Assembly (NCBI GenBank): GCA_964542765.1
Contig: CAZIVO010000005.1
Coordinates: 4,090 to 68,089, forward strand
Source of the DNA: CAZIVO01 sp964542765
GTDB lineage: Bacteria > Planctomycetota > UBA1135 > UBA2386
DNA length: 64,000 bases
Direction: 5' to 3'
Both the position numbers and the translations under genes were made by a program. Below the pieces are notes generated by a model. It saw only the letters and a program-made list of their open reading frames with translations, was not told where the DNA came from and made no database searches. Of the stretch, positions 9,109 through 17,908 are shown piece after piece. Position 1 is the stretch's first letter. The number at the start of each line of letters is the position of its first letter.

Positions 9109-10050
9109 TCAGCTGTGGGAGTGAGATTCGAGCCAGCGCTCGGTTTCGATCGCGGCCATACAGCCGGTCCCAGCGGCGGTTACGGCTTGTCGGTAGTAGC
9201 TGTCCATGCAGTCGCCACAGGCGAATACGCCATCAACGTTGGTGGCCGCGCGGCCCGGGACCGTCTTGATGTAGCCGCCCTCATCCATGTCGAGGGCATC
9301 GGCGAAGATCGTGGTATTGGGCTTGTGTCCGATCGCCAGGAAGAGTCCTTCGGAGGTTACCCGGCGGGCCTCACCGGTCTTGGTGTCGGCGATCTCGAGG
9401 CCCGTGACCTTTCCCTCTTCCACGTCGAAGACATTGGTGACTTGGCTGTTCCAGAGGATCTCGATCTTCGGGTTTTCCTGTGCTCGGTTGGCCATGATCT
9501 TGCTTGCGCGAAACGCGTCGCGGCGAACGACCATCGAGACCTTGGTCGCGAAGCGAGTCAAGAAGGTGGCTTCTTCACAGGCCGAGTCACCACCGCCGAC
9601 GACATGGACATGCTTGTCACGGAAGAAGAATCCGTCGCAAGTAGCACAGGCCGAGACGCCGCGTCCTTGCAGGGCGAGTTCATTTTCGAGGCCGAGGTAG
9701 AGTGCCGAGGCTCCGGTCGAAATGATGAGGGTTTCTGACTCGTAGGTTTCACCGCTGCTGCTCGTGACCTTGAAGGGCCTCGAACTCATGTCAACCTTTT
9801 CGGCTGTCTCGTAGCGGACCTCCGTGCCGAATCGTTCAGCCTGGGCCTTGAACTCCTCCATCAGTTCCGGCCCGGTGATGCCCTCTCGAAACCCGGGATA
9901 GTTTTCGACTTCCGTGGTGATTGTCAGCTGGCCACCAGGTTGGTTGCCCGCCAGCAAGAGGGGTTCGAGGGTGGATCGGGCGGCGTAGATACCGGCGGTG
10001 TAGCCGGCCGGCCCGGAACCGAGGATCATGGTCTTGCGAACGTTGGACAT
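9109..10050 (-). CDS. trxB: Thioredoxin reductase
   Basis: 313 residues, typical of low-molecular-weight bacterial thioredoxin reductase, which passes electrons from NADPH via FAD to thioredoxin. FAD-binding GSGPAGYTAGIYAAR starts at residue 11. The redox-active pair is C135-A-T-C138 followed by DGFFF. The NADPH-binding GGGDSACEEATFL follows, and the C-terminal GVFACGDC FAD motif is intact. It is preceded on the same strand by a small lipoprotein gene 134 bp upstream. Cytoplasmic redox homeostasis. Confidence 0.96.
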   Translation of the reverse strand: MSNVRKTMILGSGPAGYTAGIYAARSTLEPLLLAGNQPGGQLTITTEVENYPGFREGITGPELMEEFKAQAERFGTEVRYETAEKVDMSSRPFKVTSSSGETYESETLIISTGASALYLGLENELALQGRGVSACATCDGFFFRDKHVHVVGGGDSACEEATFLTRFATKVSMVVRRDAFRASKIMANRAQENPKIEILWNSQVTNVFDVEEGKVTGLEIADTKTGEARRVTSEGLFLAIGHKPNTTIFADALDMDEGGYIKTVPGRAATNVDGVFACGDCMDSYYRQAVTAAGTGCMAAIETERWLESHSHS

Positions 10051-10184
10051 CGGGGCTGATTGAGTGTTGGGGAAGAGGACTCCTTCCGAAATTAGCCCAA
10101 AGGTGTCCGTGGACGGGAGGGGATTCTTCGGATCTCGACACCGGAAGGTTGCAGTATCTGCAGCCCGAAACGCGGTTCAGCCCT

Positions 10185-10562
10185 CTACTGCTGGTGGAAT
10201 CCTGCCGTCGCGATCAGGTCGACGCGATACTCGCCATTTTCTCTTGCCACCACGAATCGCGAGGCTCGGTGGTTTTCGTTTGGATCCACGATCTTCAAGA
10301 TCACGTTGGGGCGTTGGAGATTGCCACCGGTGACCAGCAACTTCTTGCTGGATTGGTCGAGGGGAATGGTATTGACCAGTTTCCGCGAGTCGCGGGTCAG
10401 GCACTTGTGCAGAGCATCGCGATCGCCTGTCAAGATCGCTCCCTGGAAGCGGGAGAAGGCGCTCCGCGCCTTCTCGATCTCTGCGGCATCAGACGAGCAG
10501 GCCGGCAGCAAGAGGCACAGGAGGATCAGGCAGGATGTCTTCACGAACGCGTTCACTCCCAT
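10185..10562 (-). CDS. Small predicted lipoprotein
   Basis: 125 residues beginning with a signal sequence and lipobox (CLILLCLLLPACSS); Cys22 is the likely lipidated residue. The mature part has a helix (EIEKARSAFSRFQGAILTGDRDALHKCL) followed by strands (NVILKIVDPN, RFVVARENGEYRVDL). That pattern is reminiscent of NTF2-like or DUF4878-type lipoproteins, but the match is not strong enough to name. It lies between an ABC ATPase gene and trxB, all on the minus strand. Function unknown. Confidence 0.7.
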   Translation of the reverse strand: MGVNAFVKTSCLILLCLLLPACSSDAAEIEKARSAFSRFQGAILTGDRDALHKCLTRDSRKLVNTIPLDQSSKKLLVTGGNLQRPNVILKIVDPNENHRASRFVVARENGEYRVDLIATAGFHQQ

Positions 10563-10593
10563 ATCATCGGCTATTGGGGGCCTCGGACCTTAG

Positions 10594-11388
10594 TCAGTCG
10601 GTTTCGGCGGCGGCTGCAGACGAGCCCGAAGTGTCTCCCAGGATCTCTCGGGCTCTCACCGCCGGGTCTCCTGCTTGCGTGAGTTTCGCGAAGAGTCGCT
10701 CGAGGCTCGCGTCCGTGCCTACCTTGCGGCGGAGATCGTCGAGGGTCCCCGAGGCGAGGAGTCGCCCATGATCGATGACGGCCACACGGTCGGCGAGCGT
10801 TTCGACGACATCCAGAAGGTGGCTGCAGTAGATGACCGTGCCACCGTCGCGAGCGAAGGCTCGGAGCACCTCCTTGAGCACCATGGTGGTCTCGACATCG
10901 AGTCCGGCGAGTGGCTCGTCGAGAACCAAGACGCGGGGGTCGGTGAGCAGAGAGGCTGCGAGTGCGACCTTCTGCGTCATCCCCTTGCTGAATCCTCCGA
11001 TCGGTTCATGTCGGCGATCGAAGATCTGAAAGCCGCGCAGCAATCGCTCGCTGGTTGCGGCGATGGTTTCCTCGCTCATCGAGAACAGCCGCCCCTTCAA
11101 GGTGAGATATTCTTCGGAGGTCAGGGCCTCGTGCAGAGTTGCAACCTCGGGCAGGTACGAGACGATTCGACGCGCAGCTTGGGGATCATCGGTGAGGTTT
11201 TTCCCATCGATGAGGATCGTTCCCGCATCCGGCTGGAGCAGGCCGACGATGCACTGCACGGTGGTGCTCTTGCCGGCACCGTTGGGCCCGAGCAGTGCCA
11301 GAATTTCGCCACGCTCGACCGAGAGACTCAAAGAGTCAACGGCGACCAGATCGCCGTAGCACTTTCGGATTCCATCGAGCTTGATCAT
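10594..11388 (-). CDS. ABC transporter ATP-binding protein
   Basis: 264 residues. Walker A is GPNGAGKSTTVQCIVG, the Q-loop region is YLPEVATLHEALT, the signature is the variant FSKGMTQKVALAAALL-like segment (FSKGMTQKVALAASLL), Walker B is VLVLDEPLAGLD and the switch His is in IYCSHLLDVVE. The GFSKGM-Q signature and C-terminal tail (ASLERLFAKLT) place it with CcmA/NatA/DrrA-like export ATPases of the ABC-2 type. No permease is adjacent: downstream is a lipoprotein, and upstream a divergent dehydrogenase-like gene starts at 11451. The permease is presumably elsewhere in the genome. Confidence 0.9.
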   Translation of the reverse strand: MIKLDGIRKCYGDLVAVDSLSLSVERGEILALLGPNGAGKSTTVQCIVGLLQPDAGTILIDGKNLTDDPQAARRIVSYLPEVATLHEALTSEEYLTLKGRLFSMSEETIAATSERLLRGFQIFDRRHEPIGGFSKGMTQKVALAASLLTDPRVLVLDEPLAGLDVETTMVLKEVLRAFARDGGTVIYCSHLLDVVETLADRVAVIDHGRLLASGTLDDLRRKVGTDASLERLFAKLTQAGDPAVRAREILGDTSGSSAAAAETD

Positions 11389-11450
11389 CGGTTCGCGGAG
11401 TTGTTGCGGGTTCTGTATGATCCCTGGCGATCAGATCTTGCGCAATCGTT

Positions 11451-12656
11451 GTGAAAAGACGCTTCCTTTCCATCCTCCTCGTGACATTTGTTGCGCCGCA
11501 GGTTTGCTCTCAAACCGAGGAGATTCCGCGCCTGGAACTCACCGAGGCCTTTCCTGCGCAGGGGAAATTCAAGCTGCCACTCCGGGTCGGTCACCATTCC
11601 ACTGATCCGGACGTGTACTACGTGGTCGAGCAGGACGGGGTCATTTCGCGGATTCCTCGCGATGGCGGGGTCAAGGGCCGTGAGATTTTCCTCGATTGGA
11701 GGAAACGTTGTCTGCGTAAGAACTGGGAAGAGGGGCTGCTCGGTCTCGCGTTTGACCCAGACTATGCTGACAACGAGTTCATCTACATCTACTACTCCGA
11801 GAAGGTTGTTGCGGAGAAGGGTGCGGGTGCCATCCGGCGTCGCAGCGTGATCGCACGCTTGAAGAAGATCGACGGCTTCGCCGGTCCGACGGTCGATATC
11901 GAGTCTGAACTCGTGATCCTCACGGTTCCTCAGCCCTTCGGGAATCACAACGGAGGCACGATCCTGTTCGGTCCGGATGGGATGCTTTACATCGCCCTTG
12001 GTGATGGTGGCAAGGCCAACGACCCGCACGGTAACGGGCAGAACAGGGAGACCCTTCTTGGTTCGATCCTGCGGATCGATGTTCGCGGAGCTTCTGTCGC
12101 GAGGCCATACCGCATCCCACCGGACAATCCTTTTGTCGGTGAGGATGGCGGTGTGCGCCATGAGATCTGGGCGTGGGGTTTGCGGAATCCCTGGGGAGTT
12201 TCTTTTGACCGGGAGACTGGCGATCTCTGGTGCGGCGATGTTGGGCAGGTTCTGCTCGAGGAGGTCGATCGCATCGTCAAGGGTGGGAACTACGGGTGGA
12301 ATTTCAGAGAAGGCACCCAATCCTTCGAGCTTGGTCATCGCTGGCCACAGGAACCCGAAGGGATGATCGAGCCGGTCGTTGTTTATCCGCGTGAGAAAGG
12401 CATCTCGATCACCGGAGGTCATGTCTATCGAGGTTCTCGAATCCCCGAGCTTCAAGGTCGCTACATCTACAGCGATTTTGGTAGCGGTCGGATCTGGGCG
12501 GTCAAGGAAGATCGAAAGGGGGGCGCTACCGAAGTATGGGAGCTGGCTCATACCGGCAAGCAGATCACCAACTTCGCCGAACTCCCCGATGGTGAACTCC
12601 TTGCCCTCTGCTACGACGGCATGATTTACAGCCTGAGAGAGGTCAAGGGCCGCTAG
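11451..12656 (+). CDS. Secreted glucose/sorbosone dehydrogenase-like PQQ-type beta-propeller
   Basis: 401 residues with an N-terminal signal peptide (RRFLSILLVTFVAPQVCS). The rest is a GSDH-type six-bladed propeller of the soluble glucose / aldose sugar dehydrogenase superfamily. Diagnostic segments are EEGLLGLAFDPDYADN, NHNGGTILFGPDGMLYIALGDGG, the ILRIDVRG motif, EIWAWGLRNPWGVSFD, WCGDVGQ and GGNYGWNFREG. In characterised members these bind PQQ and Ca2+ and oxidise sugars in the periplasm; many Planctomycete homologues have no tested substrate. Start chosen at the signal-bearing ATG. The gene is alone, divergent from the ABC ATPase. Confidence 0.85.
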   Translation: MKRRFLSILLVTFVAPQVCSQTEEIPRLELTEAFPAQGKFKLPLRVGHHSTDPDVYYVVEQDGVISRIPRDGGVKGREIFLDWRKRCLRKNWEEGLLGLAFDPDYADNEFIYIYYSEKVVAEKGAGAIRRRSVIARLKKIDGFAGPTVDIESELVILTVPQPFGNHNGGTILFGPDGMLYIALGDGGKANDPHGNGQNRETLLGSILRIDVRGASVARPYRIPPDNPFVGEDGGVRHEIWAWGLRNPWGVSFDRETGDLWCGDVGQVLLEEVDRIVKGGNYGWNFREGTQSFELGHRWPQEPEGMIEPVVVYPREKGISITGGHVYRGSRIPELQGRYIYSDFGSGRIWAVKEDRKGGATEVWELAHTGKQITNFAELPDGELLALCYDGMIYSLREVKGR

Positions 12657-12681
12657 CGACGTGTTGCGGTGGTTCCTTCGA

Positions 12682-13872
12682 TCAGAAGGTCAGCTTCAAC
12701 TGCGTTTCGATCACCCGGTCGAGGATGGCGTACGAGTGTTCCCATCTGAACCGGTCTCGCACGAATTGCGCCGCACGTTGCCCCATGCTTCGCGCCATCT
12801 GTGGTTCGGAGAGCATCTTGCAGACGGCCTCGGTGGTTGCGGCACTGCCGTCGGCGATGCACAGAGTGTCCTTGTCGAGGTCGCCGAGTCCCTGAGCTGC
12901 CTGTGGAGAGGCTACGACGGGCACCGACATACTCATGGCTTCGAGAACCTTGTTCTGGACGCCACGAGCCAATCGCAGAGGTGCTATCGCCACGGCCGCC
13001 TGATCGAAATAGGGCTGAGTTTCAGGCACCCGTCCGGTCACCTCGACTCCGGGGTGTCGAACGAGATCGCGAACTGACCGGGTCGGCCGGCTGCCAACGA
13101 TGAGCAGGCGTGCATCGGCGAAGGCTCGCCGGATCGAAGGCCAGCACTTGTCGACGAACCACATCACTCCGTCAACGTTTGGTTCGTAGTCCATGACCCC
13201 GGTGAAGATCAAGGTATGGGTGTCGCGCTCATCATCACCGCGCGAGGTAAAGGCATCGACGTCAACGCCATTGGGCAGGACGACCGGTTCTATTTCGGGG
13301 ATACGATCCATGAAGAGGGTTTTCTCGACGTCAGAAACGACAAGGGAGATATCAAATTCCCGGGCAACACATTGTTCGAATGTGAGTAGTCGTTGCGCTT
13401 CGCGGCGATAAATCCAGCGAGATAGCGGTCCGCAGCGTTGCGCATACTGGGCCCACTTATCCGAGTCCAGCTCTGCGAATTGCATGATTCGGGCCGCTGT
13501 CTGTTTCCCTGTTACATATTGAGCCATCGAGGATGAATAGACATGGATCAGGTCCGGGGGATCTTCGGCGATCCATTGGCTCACTGTTCGGGTGAGTTCT
13601 CGCGAGCGAAAGAAGGGCAGCGTCAAGGGTTCTCCGCTGGCGAGGCCGCGGAGGCTGGTGAACTTCCTCGTGCCTTGGTGGATGCGAGCGGCGAAGACCT
13701 CTGCACCGTCGATCTGCTTGGCCGATTCCAGGTCTTGTTCGTCTTCAGCCAAGCAGCCGACACGGACATCTGCGCCACGATCGAGCAAGTGGCGAAGGAC
13801 GTGATGTGTGGTGATGCGGTCCCCGCGATCAGGGGGATATGGCACACGCTGGCTGAGGAAGAGGATGTTCAA
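12682..13872 (-). CDS. GT4 glycosyltransferase, PEP-CTERM/EpsH-system-associated type
   Basis: Glycosyltransferase with the GT-B fold, closest in motif to the sugar transferases associated with exosortase/exopolysaccharide loci (TIGR03087 type). The N-terminus NILFLSQRVPYPPDRGDRI is the conserved family start; in this frame it is preceded by a TTG at 13872, which I use. The open frame continues to an ATG at 14025, but those extra 51 residues are Pro-rich and atypical. The C-terminal donor domain contains IFTGVMDYEPNVDG, LLIVGSRP and ARGVQNKVLEAMSM with the catalytic Glu. It faces the convergent propeller gene and is divergent from the flippase at 14319. Likely role: a sugar-transfer step in surface polysaccharide assembly. 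Confidence 0.82.
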   Translation of the reverse strand: MNILFLSQRVPYPPDRGDRITTHHVLRHLLDRGADVRVGCLAEDEQDLESAKQIDGAEVFAARIHQGTRKFTSLRGLASGEPLTLPFFRSRELTRTVSQWIAEDPPDLIHVYSSSMAQYVTGKQTAARIMQFAELDSDKWAQYAQRCGPLSRWIYRREAQRLLTFEQCVAREFDISLVVSDVEKTLFMDRIPEIEPVVLPNGVDVDAFTSRGDDERDTHTLIFTGVMDYEPNVDGVMWFVDKCWPSIRRAFADARLLIVGSRPTRSVRDLVRHPGVEVTGRVPETQPYFDQAAVAIAPLRLARGVQNKVLEAMSMSVPVVASPQAAQGLGDLDKDTLCIADGSAATTEAVCKMLSEPQMARSMGQRAAQFVRDRFRWEHSYAILDRVIETQLKLTF

Positions 13873-14318
13873 TGACGGTGATCTTGCATTCTTGAGGATG
13901 GCAAGCAAGGCCACAGGATGTGGATCTGGCGAGGATCTTGGGTCTGGAACAGTTTGTATCCCACCCGCTGGCGGGGTTACCGGCAAACCCAAAGGCCGTG
14001 GCCCGACTGTCAGCACCCTTGGCAATGGTTCGCAGCATGACTGTTCTGGTGGATGAGGTAGGCTTGATTGAGTGCTACAGGGATCTGTTGACTGTGGTTT
14101 CTGTCGGTAGAACCACGGTCTTATTCGCTACCATCAGTGCCGAGGCTTGAGCTTGCGTCTCGATCCATCGGTTGGTCCGTTTTGTTAACCACACCATCCA
14201 GAGTGCAGAAGCCAACACCACCACATGTCCGAAGCTGGTGGTTGCCCGCGATGGAGAGGGTCCGTTCCTTGAACAGGGACGATGTTAAGCGGAGTGACCG
14301 CATGAGGCGTGCGCGGTC
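13873..14318. other. Intergenic region between divergent polysaccharide genes
   Basis: About 450 bp if the downstream-start model of the GT4 gene is right. It contains a hairpin at 14092-14118: GTGGTT (14094-14099) pairs with AACCAC (14111-14116), extended by CT/AG with one bulged T. The stretch to the flippase start (14319) should hold promoters for both directions, but no convincing -35/-10 pair was seen. No RNA gene recognised. Confidence 0.4.
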
Positions 14319-15725
14319 ATGAAATTCAGTCGCTGGGTTGTCTTCACTTTCGTCATCCACATCTTTGTCATTGCGATCGACAAGGGTGCCGGCCTGATTC
14401 TGTTCAAGATTCTGGAAGATCAGCCTGATGTGAAGGGAGCTGCTGACCTGCTCACCATCTTGCCCTTCATCATGATGGCGATCGCGAATCTCGGGCTTGC
14501 GACGTCTCTGGTCTACTACGTGAGACGGAAGGTGTTCGGTTTGACCGAGGTGGCGGAGACATGCAGTCTCGTTGCCTTCGTCTGGGGTTCCGTTGTTGCT
14601 GTTCTGGCCATTGTTGCGAGCCAGACCATAGGGCCCATCATCGAGCCGAGTTGGGAGTGGAGCCTCAACTACGTCATCCCGATTTCCTTGTGCGTCCCTT
14701 TCCTTCTCACCACGAGCTACTTCAACAGCCTTCAACTCGCGGTGGGTCAGATCCGGAACTACAACCTCATCCATCTCTTTTCATCGGGGTTGTTCTTGCC
14801 GATGTTCCTCTTGTTCTATTGGCTCTTGCCGGCTGATGAGGTGCCGGTCAGCATCGCCATGGCGCGCCTTGTCACGGCGGTGGCGATGTCGGTTCTGACG
14901 GTCTGGATGCTCCGCCATCTCGTGATCTGGAGGCCGCGGATGCACTGGACCTTCTTCAAGGCCGGCGTGTCCTACGGCTGGAAGGCGAACCTGACTTCGG
15001 TACTCACCTATCTCAATCATCGGATCGATCTGTTCGTCGTCGTGGTTCTCTTCGTGCCAGGCGCGGTGGTGTTCGCCGAAGGAGGCGCACGCGGCGTTGC
15101 CGAAGCGCAGCTGGCCCAGGCAGCCTTCTACAGTCTGGCGGTCACCTTCGCCGAGTTCGTCTGGCACTTTCCCGAGGCTACCCGCGACCTTTTCTTCAGC
15201 AAGGTTGCCGGGTCGAATGACAAGGAAGCGGCCAGATTCACGCCGATACTGTGCCGACTCAGCCTGGTGGCGTCGTTGCTGGGCGGCATCGCCATTTATT
15301 TCCTTGTAGATCCGTTGATGTCATTACTGAGCCCGAATGCCTGGGAAGAGAGGTGGCAAGAAACGGTCCTCGCAAGCCTGCTGGTCTTGTTGCCGGGCAC
15401 CGTTGGCTTCACCGTGGCGAAGATCTTGCAGAACGATCTGGCTGCTCGTGGGCATATCGATCGGTGTTTGATCGCGACCGTTACCGTGCTGGTGGTGATG
15501 CTCAGCCTGGACGTTGTCTGGGTTCCCGTTGATGGTGCGGTGGGCGCGGCCTGGGCCTCTTCGATCGCGTATTTATGGTCGGCCATCTACACCCTGTATT
15601 CCTACCGCCGATGTGGCGGCGGCACGGTATGGGAGTGCCTCTTTGTTCGCCCGTCCGATTGGGTCTACGTGAAGCAGATCTTTGCTGCGGTCATCGAGAA
15701 GATCAAAGGGAGGGGCAAGGCGTGA
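14319..15725 (+). CDS. Polysaccharide flippase / oligosaccharide transporter (Wzx/MATE-like)
   Basis: 468 residues, almost entirely hydrophobic with about 12-14 predicted membrane segments, e.g. WVVFTFVIHIFVIAIDKGAG at the start and LLTILPFIMMAIANLGLATS next. The topology and length match the MOP superfamily (Wzx, PST, MurJ), which flips lipid-linked oligosaccharides across the inner membrane. The first segment has the FKILEDQPD...G..AD..TILP pattern that resembles the Wzx signature. The next gene, a GT2 glycosyltransferase, starts on GTG overlapping this stop by 4 bases, supporting a polysaccharide role. Substrate unknown. Confidence 0.82.
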   Translation: MKFSRWVVFTFVIHIFVIAIDKGAGLILFKILEDQPDVKGAADLLTILPFIMMAIANLGLATSLVYYVRRKVFGLTEVAETCSLVAFVWGSVVAVLAIVASQTIGPIIEPSWEWSLNYVIPISLCVPFLLTTSYFNSLQLAVGQIRNYNLIHLFSSGLFLPMFLLFYWLLPADEVPVSIAMARLVTAVAMSVLTVWMLRHLVIWRPRMHWTFFKAGVSYGWKANLTSVLTYLNHRIDLFVVVVLFVPGAVVFAEGGARGVAEAQLAQAAFYSLAVTFAEFVWHFPEATRDLFFSKVAGSNDKEAARFTPILCRLSLVASLLGGIAIYFLVDPLMSLLSPNAWEERWQETVLASLLVLLPGTVGFTVAKILQNDLAARGHIDRCLIATVTVLVVMLSLDVVWVPVDGAVGAAWASSIAYLWSAIYTLYSYRRCGGGTVWECLFVRPSDWVYVKQIFAAVIEKIKGRGKA

Positions 15726-16600
15726 CCGCAATGGATGACGTGGCGGTGGTGGTGCCCGCGTTCAACGCCGCTGATTATCTTGGTGAGGCATTGGACTCGA
15801 TCGCCGCACAGACGCGGCCTCCGGTTGAGGTCGTTGTCATCGATGACGGATCGACGGATGGCACACCCGCTATTGCTGAAGATCGTGGGGTGAGGTGCAT
15901 CACCCAGGAGAATGCGGGGCCTGCTGCGGCACGCAATCGTGGAATCAAAGAGACCGGGGCTCCACTGGTCGCCTTCCTCGATGCCGATGATCGTTTCGTG
16001 CCGGAGAAGCTCGATCGGCAGGTTGCGGAACTTCATTCAACGGACGCGGTTGCTTGTTTCACGGATGCATGGAATTTGGTGGACGGAGTTCGTCGCGATA
16101 GGAAGGTTCGAGCTGATATGGCTGGAGGTGCGGTTCATCTCGCAGACCTTCTCCCGGGGAATCCGGTCATCTGTAGTTCCGTAGTTGTCCGGCGCGATGC
16201 TCTCGCCGAGGTCGGAGATTTCGATGCGGACCCTGTGCTTGTTTCAACCGAGGACTACGACCTCTGGCTTCGACTTCTGGAACTGGGCGAAATGCGCTAT
16301 ATCGCTGATCCACTTGCGGACTACCGCGTCCATTGCGCGAGTCTGTCGGACAACCTGCGGTTTCTTTCCGGCATTGACCGCATCATGGAGAAACTCGCTG
16401 AACGTCAGGCTGGCCTCGCCGGGCTGGCCGAACTCGTGGCCCGGCGTCGGGCCGGCGTTCGGATCGACGCCGCCTACGATGCTGTGAGGGCCGGACGGGG
16501 AAGGCAGGCCCGGGAGTTGTTGAGCGAGGCACGCCGTCTAGGGGGCTGGAGCTGGCCTTTGGCGAGGGTCTGGATGAGGGCCAGGTGGCCATTCTCCTGA
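15722..16600 (+). CDS. Family 2 glycosyltransferase
   Basis: GT-A fold enzyme with N-terminal VAVVVPAFNAADYLGEALDSI, the nucleotide-binding VVIDDGSTDGTPAIAE, NAGPAAARNRGI and the metal-binding DADD (VAFLDADDRFVPEKL), all diagnostic of GT2. The acceptor side has EDYDLWLRLLELG. The open frame extends far upstream inside the flippase gene, but the real start is probably the GTG at 15722. It is preceded by AGGGAGGGG seven bases upstream and overlaps the flippase stop as GTGA; an ATG at 15731 is an alternative. Cytoplasmic face sugar transfer in the same pathway as the flippase is inferred. Confidence 0.9.
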   Translation: MTAMDDVAVVVPAFNAADYLGEALDSIAAQTRPPVEVVVIDDGSTDGTPAIAEDRGVRCITQENAGPAAARNRGIKETGAPLVAFLDADDRFVPEKLDRQVAELHSTDAVACFTDAWNLVDGVRRDRKVRADMAGGAVHLADLLPGNPVICSSVVVRRDALAEVGDFDADPVLVSTEDYDLWLRLLELGEMRYIADPLADYRVHCASLSDNLRFLSGIDRIMEKLAERQAGLAGLAELVARRRAGVRIDAAYDAVRAGRGRQARELLSEARRLGGWSWPLARVWMRARWPFS

Positions 16601-16713
16601 CCATACCGGCGCTGGAGCGATATATGGCCAGACCCGCCCGTGTCGAGAAGGGGACAAGTACGGACCAGCGAATAGCCCGGTTGTAAGGATTGGGAGTGGA
16701 TACCCGGCGTGAG

Positions 16714-16743
16714 TTGGCAAGGGACGGCTTGCTTACCTATAGT
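16714..16743 (+). promoter_or_regulatory. Sigma-70-like promoter for the leucine dehydrogenase-like gene
   Basis: TTGGCA at 16714-16719 and TATAGT at 16738-16743, separated by 18 bases; each hexamer matches the sigma-70 consensus at five of six positions. The predicted transcript would start near 16750, giving a leader of about 20 bases before the ATG at 16772, with GGAGGAG at 16760-16766 as ribosome-binding site. Assigned by eye. Confidence 0.55.
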
Positions 16744-16771
16744 AGTTTCGACCTCTTGGGGAGGAGCCAGC

Positions 16772-17884
16772 ATGCTGTGGCCACAGAGCCCGATGCCAGA
16801 AGCGGAACACATGGAGATCACAGAGTTACCAACCGAGGGATACGAGCGAGTAGTCAAGGCTCACGATCCTGAATCGGGTCTTCGGGCGATCATCTCTGTC
16901 TACGACACCACACTGGGTCCGGCAGTGGGTGGGCTTCGCATGTGGCCGTATGAATCCGAGGAGGATGCTCTGTTCGATGTGCTGCGTCTCTCGAAGGGGA
17001 TGGCCTACAAGTCCGCTGTCGCGCACACCGGGATGGGTGGTGGTAAGGCGGTGATCATCGGTGATCCAGCAGCGATCAAGTCGGATGAACTCTATTTAGC
17101 GATGGGTCGCTTCATCGATTCCTTGGATGGGCTCTACTACACGGCAGAAGACGTCAATACCCGTGTCAGAGATCTCGAGGTCATCCGGCGTGTTACACCC
17201 TACGTGACGGGCCTGGCTCGCGAATCTGGCGGCAGCGGCAATCCGTCACCTTACACGGCATACGGAGTGTATCTCGGGATTCGTGCGGCACTGGGCTGGA
17301 GATTCGGTTCGGATGACCCCAAGGGTCGTAGCGTCGTGATCCAGGGTGTCGGTGCTGTGGGGTCCGAAATTTGCTATCGCCTTCGCGATGCGGGTGCTCA
17401 CGTGTTTGTCGCCGACCCGAAGACTGAAAAAGTTGCGGCAGCGGTCGATCAATGGGGTGCCGAGGAGATTGTGGAAGAGGATGTTCTGGTGGCGGATGTC
17501 GACGTCCTGGCTCCTTGCGCTCTCGGTGCCATCATCGACGACGATACCTTGCCAGGCTTGCGCTGTAAGATCATTGCCGGCGCAACGAACAACCCGTTAC
17601 TCGATGCTCGTCATGGTGAGGAGTTGAGAGACCGAGGCATCCTTTATGCGCCTGACTACGTGATCAACTCTGGTGGGATCATCAATGTGGCCTGTGAATT
17701 CGAAGACGGTGGCTACGATGAGAGTCATGCTATTCGCCGGATCGAGCGTATCCCGCAGGCTTTGCGTGAGCTATGGACCATCGCCAAGGCGGAAGGCATT
17801 CCTCCGAGCCGGGCGGCCGATCGCTTGGCCGAGAAGATCCTGGCTGAGGCCTCTGTGACCCCCGAGTCGCCGAACCCGGTTTAG
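16772..17884 (+). CDS. Leucine/Glu/Phe/Val dehydrogenase family amino acid dehydrogenase
   Basis: 370 residues from the ATG at 16772, chosen because GGAGGAG lies six bases upstream; the frame is open further upstream without such a site. It matches branched-chain amino acid dehydrogenases, which convert L-leucine to 4-methyl-2-oxopentanoate with NAD+. Motifs: GPAVGGLRMWPYESEEDAL, the substrate-binding Lys in KGMAYKSAVAHTGMGGGKAV (catalytic K92 in GGGKAV), and the NAD-binding GVGAVGSEICYRLRDAG. The C-terminal half has YAPDYVINSGGIINVACEF, typical of leucine/phenylalanine dehydrogenase. Leucine is the likeliest substrate; valine or phenylalanine cannot be excluded. Confidence 0.88.
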   Translation: MLWPQSPMPEAEHMEITELPTEGYERVVKAHDPESGLRAIISVYDTTLGPAVGGLRMWPYESEEDALFDVLRLSKGMAYKSAVAHTGMGGGKAVIIGDPAAIKSDELYLAMGRFIDSLDGLYYTAEDVNTRVRDLEVIRRVTPYVTGLARESGGSGNPSPYTAYGVYLGIRAALGWRFGSDDPKGRSVVIQGVGAVGSEICYRLRDAGAHVFVADPKTEKVAAAVDQWGAEEIVEEDVLVADVDVLAPCALGAIIDDDTLPGLRCKIIAGATNNPLLDARHGEELRDRGILYAPDYVINSGGIINVACEFEDGGYDESHAIRRIERIPQALRELWTIAKAEGIPPSRAADRLAEKILAEASVTPESPNPV

Positions 17885-17908
17885 GGGCGGCTGTTTCTGT
17901 GGTTGCCG

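Noticed and set aside
11385..12551. A 388-codon minus-strand frame opposite the glucose/sorbosone dehydrogenase-like gene
   Set aside because: The plus-strand protein has a signal peptide and clear family motifs; the antisense product has no protein-like features.
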